64,000 nt of DNA, from the NCBI GenBank assembly GCA_001940925.1, contig MSGZ01000042.1:190970-254969 (forward strand), read 5' to 3'. A program made the translations under genes and the position numbers. Source of the stretch: Ruminococcus sp. Phil11 (lineage in GTDB: Bacteria; Bacillota; Clostridia; Oscillospirales; Ruminococcaceae). Below are positions 1 to 8,209 of the stretch, piece by piece (the first letter of the stretch is position 1; each line of letters begins with the position of its first letter). The notes under the pieces were generated by a model, which was given only the letters and a program-made list of their open reading frames with translations, was not told where the DNA came from and did no database searches.

Positions 1-116
1 CCGGCGCGCAGCAGACCCCTGCCCCGCCGCCCCGCATCCGCGACGGACGGGATGCCGAGGAACTCCGAAAAGAGCAGGTTCTGCCCGAGCAGCACCAGAA
101 AATCAGCCAGCAGCAC
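1..116 (-). CDS. RnfA/RnfE-like membrane subunit (5' part only, runs off the left edge)
   Basis: The frame opens at a GTG (116) preceded by GGGAGG at a good distance, and overlaps the stop of the upstream rnfE-like gene by 14 bases, as in translationally coupled operons. The 38 visible residues begin VLLADFLVLLGQNLLFSEFL and continue with GIPSVADAG, which resembles the first membrane helix of RnfA/NqrE proteins (a hydrophobic stretch ending in xRFLGI). The protein would sit in the cytoplasmic membrane as part of an Rnf/Nqr-like ferredoxin:NAD oxidoreductase. Only the N-terminus is visible, so A versus E type cannot be settled; its position after an E-like gene favours A. Confidence 0.55.
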   Translation of the reverse strand, partial: MLLADFLVLLGQNLLFSEFLGIPSVADAGRRGRGLLRA

Positions 117-705
117 GGTCTTCCGCCTCCCTTCTGATCCGCTTCGGCAGATACACACGCGCGATGCACAGGCAGCAGAGCAGCAGCATCCCGCCTGCCG
201 GTGTGAGGATAAACGGCAGCGGCGGCGTCAGGACCGCTCTGCCGGAAAGCGTCCCGGTCCCGAGCAGCTCGCGCACGGCACCGAACACCGTCATCAGCAG
301 CGAGACCGTCAGCACCGTCCGCAGCAGATTGCGGAACATGCCCTTTCCGCCGAAATAGCGGTCGCGGCATACCGTCACGGCCGGCATCAGCGCGATCACG
401 GGCAGCCAGATCCCGCCGGAGACCGTCGGGAATAAGGTCGCCGCAAAGAGTGCCGCAGGGATATACACCAAAGCGCAGACGGCAGAATAAAATAGGATGC
501 GCACCGAAAGCGGCAGCTTGCGCGGAACGAGTGCCGTCAGCGGGACGGCGATCAGCATGACGACCGCAAGCACAAATGCACCGGCCAGTCCGTGCGCAAA
601 ACTCTCACAGAACACCGCCAGCGGTGCCGCGAGCAGGCCGTCAGTCAGTACCGGGTCCCGGTACGGCAGACGCTTCGTTTCGTTCTGCACCGTCAGCACC
701 TCCAT
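103..705 (-). CDS. RnfE/NqrD-like electron transport membrane subunit
   Basis: 200 residues, almost wholly hydrophobic, with about six predicted membrane helices. The opening (RDPVLTDGLLAAPL) and the central motif FGAVRELLGTGTLSG match the family signature of RnfE/NqrD, where an xREILGxGTLFG segment is conserved. In Rnf/Nqr complexes the E/D and A/E subunits form the antiparallel membrane pair that carries electrons between the soluble flavin/FeS subunits. A GTG at 690, preceded by GGAGG eight bases upstream, may be the true start; the ATG at 705 has no clear ribosome site. The gene overlaps both neighbours. The family assignment rests on visible motifs; the exact subunit letter is less certain. 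Confidence 0.65.
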   Translation of the reverse strand: MEVLTVQNETKRLPYRDPVLTDGLLAAPLAVFCESFAHGLAGAFVLAVVMLIAVPLTALVPRKLPLSVRILFYSAVCALVYIPAALFAATLFPTVSGGIWLPVIALMPAVTVCRDRYFGGKGMFRNLLRTVLTVSLLMTVFGAVRELLGTGTLSGRAVLTPPLPFILTPAGGMLLLCCLCIARVYLPKRIRREAEDRAAG

Positions 706-1588
706 TCTGCGGCTGATATCTGCGCATCAGTTCGCACAGCTTCAAAACTGCCGGTGAGAGAAGCACCGCCAGCATCACGGGCGCATCCGTGATAAACAGC
801 ACGCGCGTCAGGATCACCGACGCACCGGCCAGCGCAACGCCGTACAGCGAGCCCGCCAGATCGGGCGGGGAAAAAGCGGGATCCGCGTGCAGGAAGATCA
901 ACGAAAACAAAAACTGATTTGTCAGGCAAAGCCCGATGATCTGCACGGCAGGCTGCCGCATAAACCCAAGCAGTACGCTGCAGAACGCGGAAAATGCAAC
1001 AGCAGGCAGAAGCACCCAGCCGTTTGCAGCTTTCCGCAGCACCAGCACCGCAGCAACAACTGCGAGCAGCACGATTGAGCCTGTCCCGAGCGGCTGGTTC
1101 GGAAGGCCGGTCAGCCAGTCAACCGCATGACCCGAAAGGCCTCTGCCGCGGTTGAACGTGTCCGATATACCGTTCACGAGCGCACCGGCATCCGCACCCG
1201 CAAGCGGGATCGCGCCGAAGCGTTTGGGAAACATTGTCACCGCAGCGCGCTGATTCAGCATCGCAAAGCAAAAGCCCGCCGCCGCAGGATGCACGACCGG
1301 ATTTTCCCTGCCGCCGAGGAGCTGTCTGCCGAAAATAATTGCAAAAATACAGGACATGATAAGCAAAGAGAACGGAACGGATGCCGGCAGCATCAGCAGC
1401 AAAATCACGCCGCAGAGCCCTGCATCCAGATTCGCCCGTGTAAACGGCCTTTTCCGCAGATACAGGCAGCACCATTCCGTCAGCATGGAAACGATCAGCG
1501 CAGCTGCCGCCAGCAGCCAGACCCGAAAGCCGTAGCTGTAAGAAGCAGCGGCAAGGATTGCCAGCAGCGCACAGCCGCGGTCAAACAT
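641..1588 (-). CDS. RnfD/NqrB-like membrane subunit
   Basis: About 315 residues with eight or nine predicted membrane helices. The segment ENPVVHPAAAGFCFAML matches the RnfD/NqrB region containing NPAAAG. In the family a threonine in an SGAT or SSAT motif carries covalent FMN. The corresponding stretch here is NGISDTFNRG, which lacks the usual four-residue motif, so the flavin site is doubtful. The ATG at 1588 is chosen because GAGGGCAGGCAG precedes it; a GTG at 1624 would add 12 residues. Downstream are E- and A-like subunits. No RnfG gene lies between D and E, and no RnfC gene lies upstream because a divergent gene starts 80 bases away. Confidence 0.65.
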   Translation of the reverse strand: MFDRGCALLAILAAASYSYGFRVWLLAAAALIVSMLTEWCCLYLRKRPFTRANLDAGLCGVILLLMLPASVPFSLLIMSCIFAIIFGRQLLGGRENPVVHPAAAGFCFAMLNQRAAVTMFPKRFGAIPLAGADAGALVNGISDTFNRGRGLSGHAVDWLTGLPNQPLGTGSIVLLAVVAAVLVLRKAANGWVLLPAVAFSAFCSVLLGFMRQPAVQIIGLCLTNQFLFSLIFLHADPAFSPPDLAGSLYGVALAGASVILTRVLFITDAPVMLAVLLSPAVLKLCELMRRYQPQNGGADGAERNEASAVPGPGTD

Positions 1589-1668
1589 CTGCCTGCCCTC
1601 TATTTTGTTCTGCAACCGGTTCACCCCCCAATGCTCACCGCCGGGATCTCCGGCAGAAAGGATATCCA

Positions 1669-2214
1669 ATGACCGTACAGCAGCTCTCCGCACAGTCCGT
1701 CAAGGTGCAGCTCACAGCGGATGAGCTGACCGTCTTTTTATATGATCCGGATGCACCGCCGGATTCGCCGCAGGTGCTCCGTCTGATCTCGTTTATGCTC
1801 TCGAAAGCAGAGCTCGCGACCGGCATTCCGTTCACGGCGCATCCGGTCACGGTCGAGCTGCTGACCGCAAGGGACGGCAGCCTCTCCGCATATTTTACGG
1901 TACAGTCCGCGCCCGCCGAAAAGCCGAAGCAGGCAAAGACCGTCCGCCTTGCGGCAAGGTTCCCCGACCGCAGCACGCTCAAAAGCTGCTGCAGGCTGCT
2001 CCGCGAGAAGCAGGATGCGATCATCAGCAGCAGGCTCTATGAATACCGCTGCCAGTTCATCCTGACCTTAAAACTCCGGCGCGCAGGTGCCGCGACCGTT
2101 CAGCACCTGCTGTCGGAATACGGCAGACCGTTCCGGCTGTCCCCGCTGAACCGCGCAAGGCTCTCGGAATACGGCAGCTGCCTCTGCGAGCAGGATGCCG
2201 TCAGAGTATTCTGA
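1669..2214 (+). CDS. MecA-like adaptor protein
   Basis: 181 residues. The start is the ATG after AGAAAGGATATCCA. The N-terminal half (QQLSAQSVKVQLTADEL, then a segment like LLxxMLxKAxxxTGIPF) has the shape of clostridial MecA adaptors. The C-terminal half carries HLLSEYGRPF, close to the xLxEYGxP segment of MecA C-terminal domains. MecA proteins deliver substrates to the ClpC/ClpP protease and in Bacillus restrain competence. The central linker is short. The gene is divergent from the Rnf cluster and convergent with rpe, with one base between stop codons. Overall similarity to Bacillus MecA is weak, so family membership is likely but the substrate is unknown. Confidence 0.6.
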   Translation: MTVQQLSAQSVKVQLTADELTVFLYDPDAPPDSPQVLRLISFMLSKAELATGIPFTAHPVTVELLTARDGSLSAYFTVQSAPAEKPKQAKTVRLAARFPDRSTLKSCCRLLREKQDAIISSRLYEYRCQFILTLKLRRAGAATVQHLLSEYGRPFRLSPLNRARLSEYGSCLCEQDAVRVF

Positions 2215-2215
2215 T

Positions 2216-2875
2216 TCAGAGCGGCGTTTTCAGCGAGCGCACCGCTTCTGCCGGGTCATCCGAGCAGAGCACATAGGAGCCCGCGACCAGATAATCCGCG
2301 CCTGCTTTCCGGCAGCGCGCGCCGGTCTCCGCGTTGATGCCGCCGTCCACTTCGATATGGAGCGGCATCTGAAGTGCCTCGATGCAGCTGCGGAGATGCG
2401 CGATCTTTTTCAGCACCTCCGGCATGAACTGTTGTCCGCCGAGACCCGGACGGACCGTCATCATCAGGATAAAATCCTCCGGCTGCATCTTCTCAAGCAG
2501 CGGAAAGACCGTTTCCTCCGGCGTATCCGGGGAAACGGCAATGCCCGCCGGAATGCCGAAGCTGTGGATCGCGTTCAGCGTCTCCCCTGCATCGGAGCGG
2601 CTTTCGATATGAAACGAGAGCAGATCCGCGCCGGCCTTCACGAAGCGTTCGGCAAAATGCAGCGGATCCTCGATCATCAGATGTACATCGACCGGGAGCG
2701 TGACCAGCGGCTTTAAGCAGCTCAGAACCGGCAGCCCGAAGGAAAGATTGTCCACAAAGCTGCCGTCCATGACATCAAAATGCAGCATATCCGCACGCGC
2801 ATCTCCGATCACGGCGGCAACATCCGCCAGACGTGCAAGATCGCCGTTGAGTATTGAAACCGATACCAAAGCCAT
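2216..2875 (-). CDS. rpe: ribulose-phosphate 3-epimerase
   Basis: 219 residues, the usual length. It interconverts ribulose 5-phosphate and xylulose 5-phosphate in the pentose phosphate pathway in the cytosol. A TIM barrel is indicated by family motifs in order: SILNGDLARL, MLHFDVMDGSFV (metal-binding His and catalytic Asp), VDVHLMIEDP, MTVRPGLGGQQF (second catalytic Asp region, here M-T-V-R-P-G rather than M-x-V-x-P-G) and HIEVDGGIN. The start is the ATG at 2875, because GGAGG lies five bases upstream; a start 12 bases earlier has no ribosome site. A consensus promoter lies just upstream. Confidence 0.93.
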   Translation of the reverse strand: MALVSVSILNGDLARLADVAAVIGDARADMLHFDVMDGSFVDNLSFGLPVLSCLKPLVTLPVDVHLMIEDPLHFAERFVKAGADLLSFHIESRSDAGETLNAIHSFGIPAGIAVSPDTPEETVFPLLEKMQPEDFILMMTVRPGLGGQQFMPEVLKKIAHLRSCIEALQMPLHIEVDGGINAETGARCRKAGADYLVAGSYVLCSDDPAEAVRSLKTPL

Positions 2876-2916
2876 ACTGTCCTCCAATCACCGGAATGCG
2901 AAATCATCCATGCTAT

Positions 2917-2945
2917 ATTATATCGCAAAATCGTTATTTCGTCAA
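2917..2945 (-). promoter_or_regulatory. sigma-A promoter of rpe
   Basis: On the minus strand TTGACG (2940-2945) and TATAAT (2917-2922) are separated by 17 bases, about 45 bases before the rpe start. Confidence 0.85.
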
Positions 2946-3045
2946 GCATTCCGGTCATTCCGGCGGAACCGGTGCCGTTTTTGGAGAGTTTCCCAAAACT
3001 TCCCGTACATCCCGCCGCAATCCTGTTGAAATCATGTATAATGCT

Positions 3046-3201
3046 TCACCCGGCTCCCCTGCACACGATCTCCGGCGGCAGGTCGCCGGGCTTTGGCTCC
3101 GGCTTCGGCTCCGGCTGCTCCGGACGCTGCTTCGGGATATCATTCCCGCCGCCCTGATACCGCGGCACATAGATCTTGATATCGGATTCACGCTGTTCCA
3201 T
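3046..3201 (-). CDS. small proline/lysine-rich hypothetical protein (51 aa)
   Basis: A short frame starting at an ATG that follows AAGGAG with a seven-base spacer, better than most ribosome sites nearby. The product begins MEQRESDIKIYVPRYQGGGN and ends in a PEQPEPKPEPKPGDLPPE proline/glutamate/lysine tail. It has no membrane segment and I recognise no domain. It lies alone between rpe and a divergent deacetylase gene. The good ribosome site and the amino-acid pattern support a real gene, but the proline-rich tail comes from a simple repeat (CTCCGG-type), so chance is possible. Confidence 0.45.
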   Translation of the reverse strand: MEQRESDIKIYVPRYQGGGNDIPKQRPEQPEPKPEPKPGDLPPEIVCRGAG

Positions 3202-3319
3202 ATGGCTGCTCCTTTCGCATATCGCATCATCGGATGCTCCGACAGGAACAGTATGCCGCAAACCGGGCGGAATACACAGAGGAAAAATGAAGCAGTCAGA
3301 AAAAGCTTCCTCACATAAA

Positions 3320-3354
3320 ATGTCCGCTGCTGCATAACCTGAAAACGCGGACAT
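3320..3354 (+). other. inverted repeat in the deacetylase leader
   Basis: ATGTCCGC (3320-3327) and GCGGACAT (3347-3354) can pair around a 19-base loop just before the ribosome site of the next gene. It is not followed by a T run, so it is a possible regulatory hairpin rather than a terminator. Confidence 0.35.
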
Positions 3355-3377
3355 GTTCCGCAGGAAAGGATGACAGC

Positions 3378-4103
3378 ATGAAACGGGCAAAGTATCTGTT
3401 TCCGGTGCTGGCGGCGGTCTCCCTGCTGACAGGGATGCAGGTCTCTGCGGAGGGCTACGGTCAGGGCAGAGAACGCGATGCGATGAACCGTCCGGCCGGT
3501 GCCGTCACATTTCAGGCGCAGTACGCCGCTTCCGGCGCGTTTGCGCTCTCGGATGACCCGCAGCGGATCGTCCTGACATTCGATCAGGGCTACGAGAACG
3601 GCTATACCGCGAAGATCCTTGACACGCTGAAGGAAAAGCATGTGACTGCGATCTTTTTCCTGACCGGCGACTACGCACGGAAGGAGCCCGCGCTCATCAA
3701 ACGGATGATCGCGGAGGGACACACGCTCGGCAATCACGGCATGACACACGCCTGCATTGCGGGCATGAACAGTGCCGCAATCGAGGAGGAGCTGATGACG
3801 CTGCACAGCTTCGTGCAGCAGCAGTACGGCTATGACATGCAGTATTTCCGGCCGCCCTGCGGGGAATACGACGCGTTTGCGCTGGAAAAGGTCAAATCGC
3901 TCGGCTACCGGACACTGTTCTGGAGCGCGGCATACGAGGACTGGAAAACCGACGATCAGCCGGAACCTGCCGCCGCCCTCGGTAAGCTGACCGATATGGC
4001 ACACGGCGGCGCGGTCTATCTGCTGCATTCGGTCTCTGAGACAAATGCGGCGATCCTCGGGGAGCTGATCGACAGTCTTCGGGATAAGGGATATACGGTA
4101 TAA
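3378..4103 (+). CDS. secreted polysaccharide deacetylase, PdaA-like
   Basis: 241 residues with a signal peptide (KRAKYLFPVLAAVSLLTGMQ, cleavage near VSA-EG). The rest is a NodB domain (carbohydrate esterase 4): motif 1 TFDQGYENGYT with the catalytic/metal Asp, motif 2 LGNHGMTH with two metal-binding His, motif 3 RPPCGEYD, then LFWSAAYEDW and a C-terminal YLLHSVSETN. The FDxGYENGxT form is typical of PdaA-type N-acetylmuramic acid deacetylases that make delta-lactam in spore cortex, so a peptidoglycan substrate outside the membrane is likely. Length is normal. The start follows AAAGGA at seven bases. Spore-cortex role is inference. Confidence 0.85.
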   Translation: MKRAKYLFPVLAAVSLLTGMQVSAEGYGQGRERDAMNRPAGAVTFQAQYAASGAFALSDDPQRIVLTFDQGYENGYTAKILDTLKEKHVTAIFFLTGDYARKEPALIKRMIAEGHTLGNHGMTHACIAGMNSAAIEEELMTLHSFVQQQYGYDMQYFRPPCGEYDAFALEKVKSLGYRTLFWSAAYEDWKTDDQPEPAAALGKLTDMAHGGAVYLLHSVSETNAAILGELIDSLRDKGYTV

Positions 4104-4109
4104 AAATTT

Positions 4110-4252
4110 TTTCGTGAATAGTGAATGACGAATAGTGAAAAGTGAAAAGCGGCGATATATTTTGATATGTGCCCGCAGAGCACACCGCCGTTATTCGTTA
4201 TTCGCTGTTCGCGCTTCACTATTCACGCATTTTTTCTCCGCTCCCATTGAAA
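4110..4252 (+). repeat. R2 element, copy 1 (inverted repeat upstream of ppk promoter)
   Basis: A block of about 140 bases starting TTTTTTCGTGAATAGTGAA and ending with CTTCACTATTCAC, a T run and CTCCCATTGAAATTC. Its ends are made of repeated GTGAATAG/GAATAGTGAA units that are inverted at the other end, so the whole RNA could fold on itself. A homologous block lies upstream of tex (20863-21010) in the same orientation relative to the gene. The right end overlaps the -35 box of the ppk promoter. Confidence 0.75.
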
Positions 4253-4275
4253 TTCAACGTAAAATGTGTTATAAT
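4247..4275 (+). promoter_or_regulatory. sigma-A promoter of ppk
   Basis: TTGAAA (4247-4252), 17 bases, TATAAT (4270-4275), 40 bases before the ppk start. The -35 box lies in the end of the R2 repeat. Confidence 0.8.
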
Positions 4276-4314
4276 AAAGATGTATCCATTTTACGGAAAG
4301 GCAGGAGACCTGCT

Positions 4315-6399
4315 ATGAAAAACGAATGCTTTGAAAACCGCGAGCTTTCATGGCTCCGCTTCAACGCGCGCGTACTGGAGGAGGCACGGGCGGAGAGCAA
4401 TCCGCTGCTGGAACGCCTCTGCTTTACCGCGATCTTCCAGAGCAACCTCGATGAATTTTTCCGTGTCCGCGTCGGCAACCTGATCCGCAAGCATGCGGAG
4501 GAACCCGACAAGCCGGATTCGATCAGCGGCATGAAGCCCAAAGCCCAGCTGAAAGCGGTCTATGAGCAGGTGCGCGCACTGCTGCCCGCCCGCGATTCCG
4601 CTTACCATGAGATCATGGGCGCGCTGCGCAGCGAGGGGCTCGAACAGGTCAGCGTTGCCTCTGCGACATCCGCGGAACAGGTGCTCCTTGCGGACTGGTT
4701 CCGCCGAGAGATCCGGCCGCTTTCCATGCCGGTCATCGTCGATAAGGGCAAGCCGTTCCCGTTCCTGCGCGACCGCGCACTGTACATCGTCCTGCGGCTC
4801 GAATCCAAGTCCGGCATCCGCATGGGCATTCTCCCGGTATCCGATCAGTGTCAGCGCATGGTGCGGCTCGGCGGCGGCGGCAGATTCGTGCTCGCGGAGG
4901 ACGTCATTCTCGCTTATGCGCATACCGTGTTCGGCAACTCCCGCGTCATTGACCGCACCATTCTCCGCGTGACGCGCTCTGCAAGCATCTCGCCGGAGGA
5001 CATCGGCGACATGCGCACCGGCGATACCAGAGCAGACATGGAGCTGATGCTGCAGGAGCGCAAGCGGCTCCCGGTCGTCCGGCTGGAGCTCTCCGAGACC
5101 TTCTATCAGCCCGCGCTCGACTATCTCTGCAAAAAGCTCGATATCACCGATGAGCAGGTGTTCTACGCCAAGGCACCGATCGACCTCTCCTTTGCCTATG
5201 AGTGCAAGAATCTCGTGCAGGACCCGAAGCTGCAGTATGTGCGCATGGTGCCGCAGAAATCCGCAATGGTCGCGGAGCACGGCTCCATGTTCCCGCAGAT
5301 CCGGAAGCATGATATCCTGCTGAGCTATCCTTATGAGAGCATCCGGCCGTTCCTGCGGCTGCTGGACGAGGCTGCGGATGACCCCGCCGTTCTGAGCATT
5401 CAGATCACGCTTTACCGCATGGCAAGAGACAGCCGCGTCATTGCCGCACTCTGCGAGGCGGCAGGCAGAGGCAAGGAGGTCACTGCACTGACCGAGCTCC
5501 GCGCCCGCTTCGATGAGGAGGGCAATATCAAATGGTCGAAGGCACTTGAACGGGCAGGCGTCCGCGTGATCTACGGCCCGGAGAATTACAAGGTGCATTC
5601 CAAGCTGCTGCTGATCACCCGCAAAAACCGCGGCAAGATCGAAGCGTTCACGCAGATCGGCACCGGCAACTATAACGAAAAAACAGCCGCGATGTATACC
5701 GACTACTGCCTGATGACGGCGGATAAGCAGATCGCACAGGATGCCGCAAACATCTTCGATGCCCTGCGTGAAAACAAGCTCCCCGACCCGCAGACAGAGC
5801 TGCTCGCTGCACCCTTCGGTCTGCTGGAGCCCGTGCTCGGCATGATCGACGATGAGATTGCATTCGCCAAGCGCGGCGAGGATGCCTACATCGGACTGCG
5901 CATGAACGGCCTCTGTGACAAGACCGTCATGAAAAAGCTGATCGAGGCCTCCTGCGCGGGCGTGAAGATCGAGCTGCTCGTCCGCGGCATCTGCTGCCTG
6001 ATTCCCCGCATCCCCGACTGCACCGAGAATATCGAGGTGCGCAGCATTGTCGGGCGGTACCTCGAACACGGCAGAGTCTATTTCTTCGGTACGCCGGAGC
6101 GGATGCGCGTCTATCTCGGCTCTGCGGACTTCATGCCGCGCAATACCGTCAAGCGCGTGGAAATCTGTGCGCCGGTCAAGGATGCGGCACTCCGTAAGCG
6201 GCTTTACAGCGAATTCCGGCTGCAGTTTGACGATCCCGTCAAAGCCCGTTTCCGTACATCCGACGGCGACTATCATCTCCCCGAGGGCGGCAATCCTGCC
6301 GAGAACTCGCAGGAGGCGCTGCACCGCGCCGCCTATGCACGCGCACACGAAATGGAACACAGTGCCAAGTCATCGGAATCCAAAAAAAATGACGCATAA
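4315..6399 (+). CDS. ppk1: polyphosphate kinase
   Basis: 694 residues, the normal length for PPK1, which reversibly transfers the terminal phosphate of ATP to polyphosphate. The start is the ATG seven bases after AGGAG; it gives the family N-terminus (ENRELSWLRFNARVLEEA). Domains follow in order: N-terminal helical domain, head domain, and two phospholipase-D-like catalytic domains. YKVHSKLLLI contains the autophosphorylated His, and GRYLEHGRVYFF the second conserved His. FTQIGTGNYNE is also family-typical. The AI-2E-type permease follows after 14 bases, so they are probably co-transcribed from the promoter at 4247. Confidence 0.95.
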   Translation: MKNECFENRELSWLRFNARVLEEARAESNPLLERLCFTAIFQSNLDEFFRVRVGNLIRKHAEEPDKPDSISGMKPKAQLKAVYEQVRALLPARDSAYHEIMGALRSEGLEQVSVASATSAEQVLLADWFRREIRPLSMPVIVDKGKPFPFLRDRALYIVLRLESKSGIRMGILPVSDQCQRMVRLGGGGRFVLAEDVILAYAHTVFGNSRVIDRTILRVTRSASISPEDIGDMRTGDTRADMELMLQERKRLPVVRLELSETFYQPALDYLCKKLDITDEQVFYAKAPIDLSFAYECKNLVQDPKLQYVRMVPQKSAMVAEHGSMFPQIRKHDILLSYPYESIRPFLRLLDEAADDPAVLSIQITLYRMARDSRVIAALCEAAGRGKEVTALTELRARFDEEGNIKWSKALERAGVRVIYGPENYKVHSKLLLITRKNRGKIEAFTQIGTGNYNEKTAAMYTDYCLMTADKQIAQDAANIFDALRENKLPDPQTELLAAPFGLLEPVLGMIDDEIAFAKRGEDAYIGLRMNGLCDKTVMKKLIEASCAGVKIELLVRGICCLIPRIPDCTENIEVRSIVGRYLEHGRVYFFGTPERMRVYLGSADFMPRNTVKRVEICAPVKDAALRKRLYSEFRLQFDDPVKARFRTSDGDYHLPEGGNPAENSQEALHRAAYARAHEMEHSAKSSESKKNDA

Positions 6400-6413
6400 C
6401 GAAAGGGAATCTC

Positions 6414-7874
6414 ATGGATCATGAACGCCGTCCGCGGCTCAAATCTTCATATATGCTCGTGACCTACGGCATTCTGCTGTATCTCGGGCTCACGCATTTT
6501 TCCTCTATCAAAAGCGCATTCGTCTGGCTGTTCGCGATCATCCGGCCTGTCGCATACGGCATCTGCATCGCGTTCGTCATCAATCTGATTCTCAATCTGT
6601 TCAAAAACAAGATATTCCGCGGCATGGCTGCGTCAAAGCATCCGGTTGAGCGAAAGATTGCACCGGTCCTGAGTGCGGTCTGCACGGTGCTGCTCGGCCT
6701 GATCCTGCTCGCCATGATCGTCCTGCTCATTATCCCGCAGGTCACGAACGCGGTCAACATGCTGATCGAGAAAATGCCGCGCAGTCAGGATCAGCTCTGG
6801 GAAATCTGCGAAAAACAGCTCCTTGCATGGAATACACCGGAGTTCATTGTGAAAAAGCTCCGCGAAATTGACGTTGACTGGGACACTGCATACAACTACG
6901 TCACCAATTTCCTCGACGGCAAGGTCGAGATTACCTCGGTGCTCGGCACGGCGTTTTCCGCGACAGCCTCCGTGCTGTCCACGGTCACGAATCTCCTGCT
7001 CGGGCTCATCATTGCGATCTACCTGCTGATACAGAAGGAGCGCGTGCTCTACGTGTTCCATAAGTTTGTGCAGCTTATTTCGCCGAAGCGGTATCAGGAA
7101 CAGATTTTCCGCATCCTGCACCTTGCAAACACCTCGTTCGCGAATTTCCTGACGGGACAGATCATTGAGGCGGTCATCATCGGCTCGCTCTGTACGCTGG
7201 GGCTGTATATCTTCCGGTTTCCCTATGCCGCGACGATCGGCATTCTGACCGGCATCACGGCACTGCTCCCGATCATCGGCGCATGGATCGGCGGCGGCGT
7301 CGGTGCGCTGCTGATCCTCGTTGAGGCACCCGAGCGGGTGATCTGGTTCCTTGTGTTTATCCTCGCGCTGCAGCAGATCGAGGGACAGTTCATCTATCCG
7401 CGTGTCGTCGGCAATTCGATCGGCCTGCCGGGACTGCTCGTGCTGGTCGCAGTCATTCTGGGCGGCGGTTTCGCGGGCATCATGGGCATTATCTTTGCCG
7501 TGCCGCTGTTCGCGATCCTTTATCAGCTGCTGAAAGAGGCGATCCATAACATGGAGGAGGCCGAACGGCTCGCCGTGCCGGAGCCCGAACCCGAAACGGG
7601 TCTGCGCGTTGTGGACAGGCCGCTGAACGGCCCGACCATGGAGGCGATCCAGCATCCGGCGATCGAACCGGAGCCTTTACAGGAGCCGGAAGTACCGGAA
7701 AAAGAACCGGAGCCGCCGGCAGAACCGCCGGTAGAACCGGAACCGCCGGTAGAACCGGAGCCTTTACAGGAGCCGGGATCTCCTGTCAATGCATCACAGG
7801 AGCGAAAGCCGCTCACGCAGCAGCAAAAGAGCTGCCCGCAGAAAAAGCATAACAGCAAAAAGAAAAGGCGGTAA
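6414..7874 (+). CDS. AI-2E family transporter-like membrane protein
   Basis: 486 residues. Residues about 1-380 hold seven or eight membrane helices in the AI-2E (UPF0118) pattern: paired N-terminal helices, a long periplasmic-type loop, then LTGQIIEAVIIGSLCTLGLY, ITALLPIIGAWIGGG and EGQFIYPRVVGNSIGLPGL, the conserved signature. The family includes TqsA and Na+/H+ antiporters; the substrate cannot be read from sequence. The C-terminal 100 residues are an unusual tail of EPEPPVEPEP-type repeats ending in a basic stretch (SCPQKKHNSKKKRR), probably a flexible cytoplasmic extension. The start follows AAGGGA, 14 bases after ppk. Confidence 0.85.
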   Translation: MDHERRPRLKSSYMLVTYGILLYLGLTHFSSIKSAFVWLFAIIRPVAYGICIAFVINLILNLFKNKIFRGMAASKHPVERKIAPVLSAVCTVLLGLILLAMIVLLIIPQVTNAVNMLIEKMPRSQDQLWEICEKQLLAWNTPEFIVKKLREIDVDWDTAYNYVTNFLDGKVEITSVLGTAFSATASVLSTVTNLLLGLIIAIYLLIQKERVLYVFHKFVQLISPKRYQEQIFRILHLANTSFANFLTGQIIEAVIIGSLCTLGLYIFRFPYAATIGILTGITALLPIIGAWIGGGVGALLILVEAPERVIWFLVFILALQQIEGQFIYPRVVGNSIGLPGLLVLVAVILGGGFAGIMGIIFAVPLFAILYQLLKEAIHNMEEAERLAVPEPEPETGLRVVDRPLNGPTMEAIQHPAIEPEPLQEPEVPEKEPEPPAEPPVEPEPPVEPEPLQEPGSPVNASQERKPLTQQQKSCPQKKHNSKKKRR

Positions 7875-7876
7875 GA

Positions 7877-7944
7877 GCGGACATTGTCCGCAGCCCCCGT
7901 TATACGGATATGAAAAGGACGCTGACAGCGATCAGCGTCCTTTT
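7877..7944 (+). repeat. R3 element, copy d (short form) with terminator
   Basis: Immediately after the permease stop, GCGGACA and TGTCCGC pair around one base (7877-7891), followed by CAGCCCCCGTTATACGG and the terminator at 7917. The string matches the end of the R3 copy at 50069-50219 (GGGGACA, T, TGTCCCC, then AGACCCCATTATG), but the paired arms carry different bases. Confidence 0.6.
7917..7944 (+). terminator. intrinsic terminator after ppk and permease
   Basis: GGACGCTGA (7917-7925) pairs perfectly with TCAGCGTCC (7932-7940), followed by TTTT. Confidence 0.85.
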
Positions 7945-7960
7945 ACTATTGATTATACTT

Positions 7961-8080
7961 CCGCCGTGCTTCAGCATTGGGAGAAGCAGCCTTTCAGAAG
8001 CCGCGATCAGCGGCGTGCAGAAATGAATATTGGGAGAGTCCGGCCGCCGGCTCCCGGAGGAAATCGCCAGCGGGGGCTCC
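7961..8080 (+). repeat. R1 element, copy a
   Basis: First of two adjacent copies exactly 120 bases apart. Core strings are GCTTCAGCATTGGGAG, GCCGCGATCAGCGGCGTGC (a hairpin), TTGGGAGAGTCCGGCCGCC and GGAAATCGCCAGCGGGGGC. No gene is visible in it. Confidence 0.8.
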
Positions 8081-8207
8081 CCGCCGCGCTTCAGCATTGG
8101 GAGATGCAGCCTTTCAGAAGCCGCGATCAGCGGCGTGCAGAAAAGAATGTTGGGAGTGTCCGGCCGCCAGTTTCCATAGGGAATCGCCGGCGCGGGCTCC
8201 GCGCACC
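8081..8207 (+). repeat. R1 element, copy b (tandem with copy a)
   Basis: Second unit of the 120-base tandem pair, with scattered substitutions. It ends at the stop codon of the leftward LRR-dockerin gene, so it lies in the 3' region of that transcript in inverse orientation. Confidence 0.8.
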
Positions 8208-8209
8208 GC

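Noticed and set aside
3037-3042. A TATAAT box on the plus strand between rpe and the deacetylase gene
   Set aside because: No -35 box at the right distance and it lies over 300 bases from the next rightward start.
4348-6360. A leftward 670-codon frame opposite ppk
   Set aside because: Same kind of antisense shadow in GC-rich DNA; ppk on the plus strand is complete and well motivated.
7961-8207. Tandem 120-bp units as a CRISPR array
   Set aside because: Only two units, no constant repeat with variable spacers, and the same unit is dispersed singly elsewhere.
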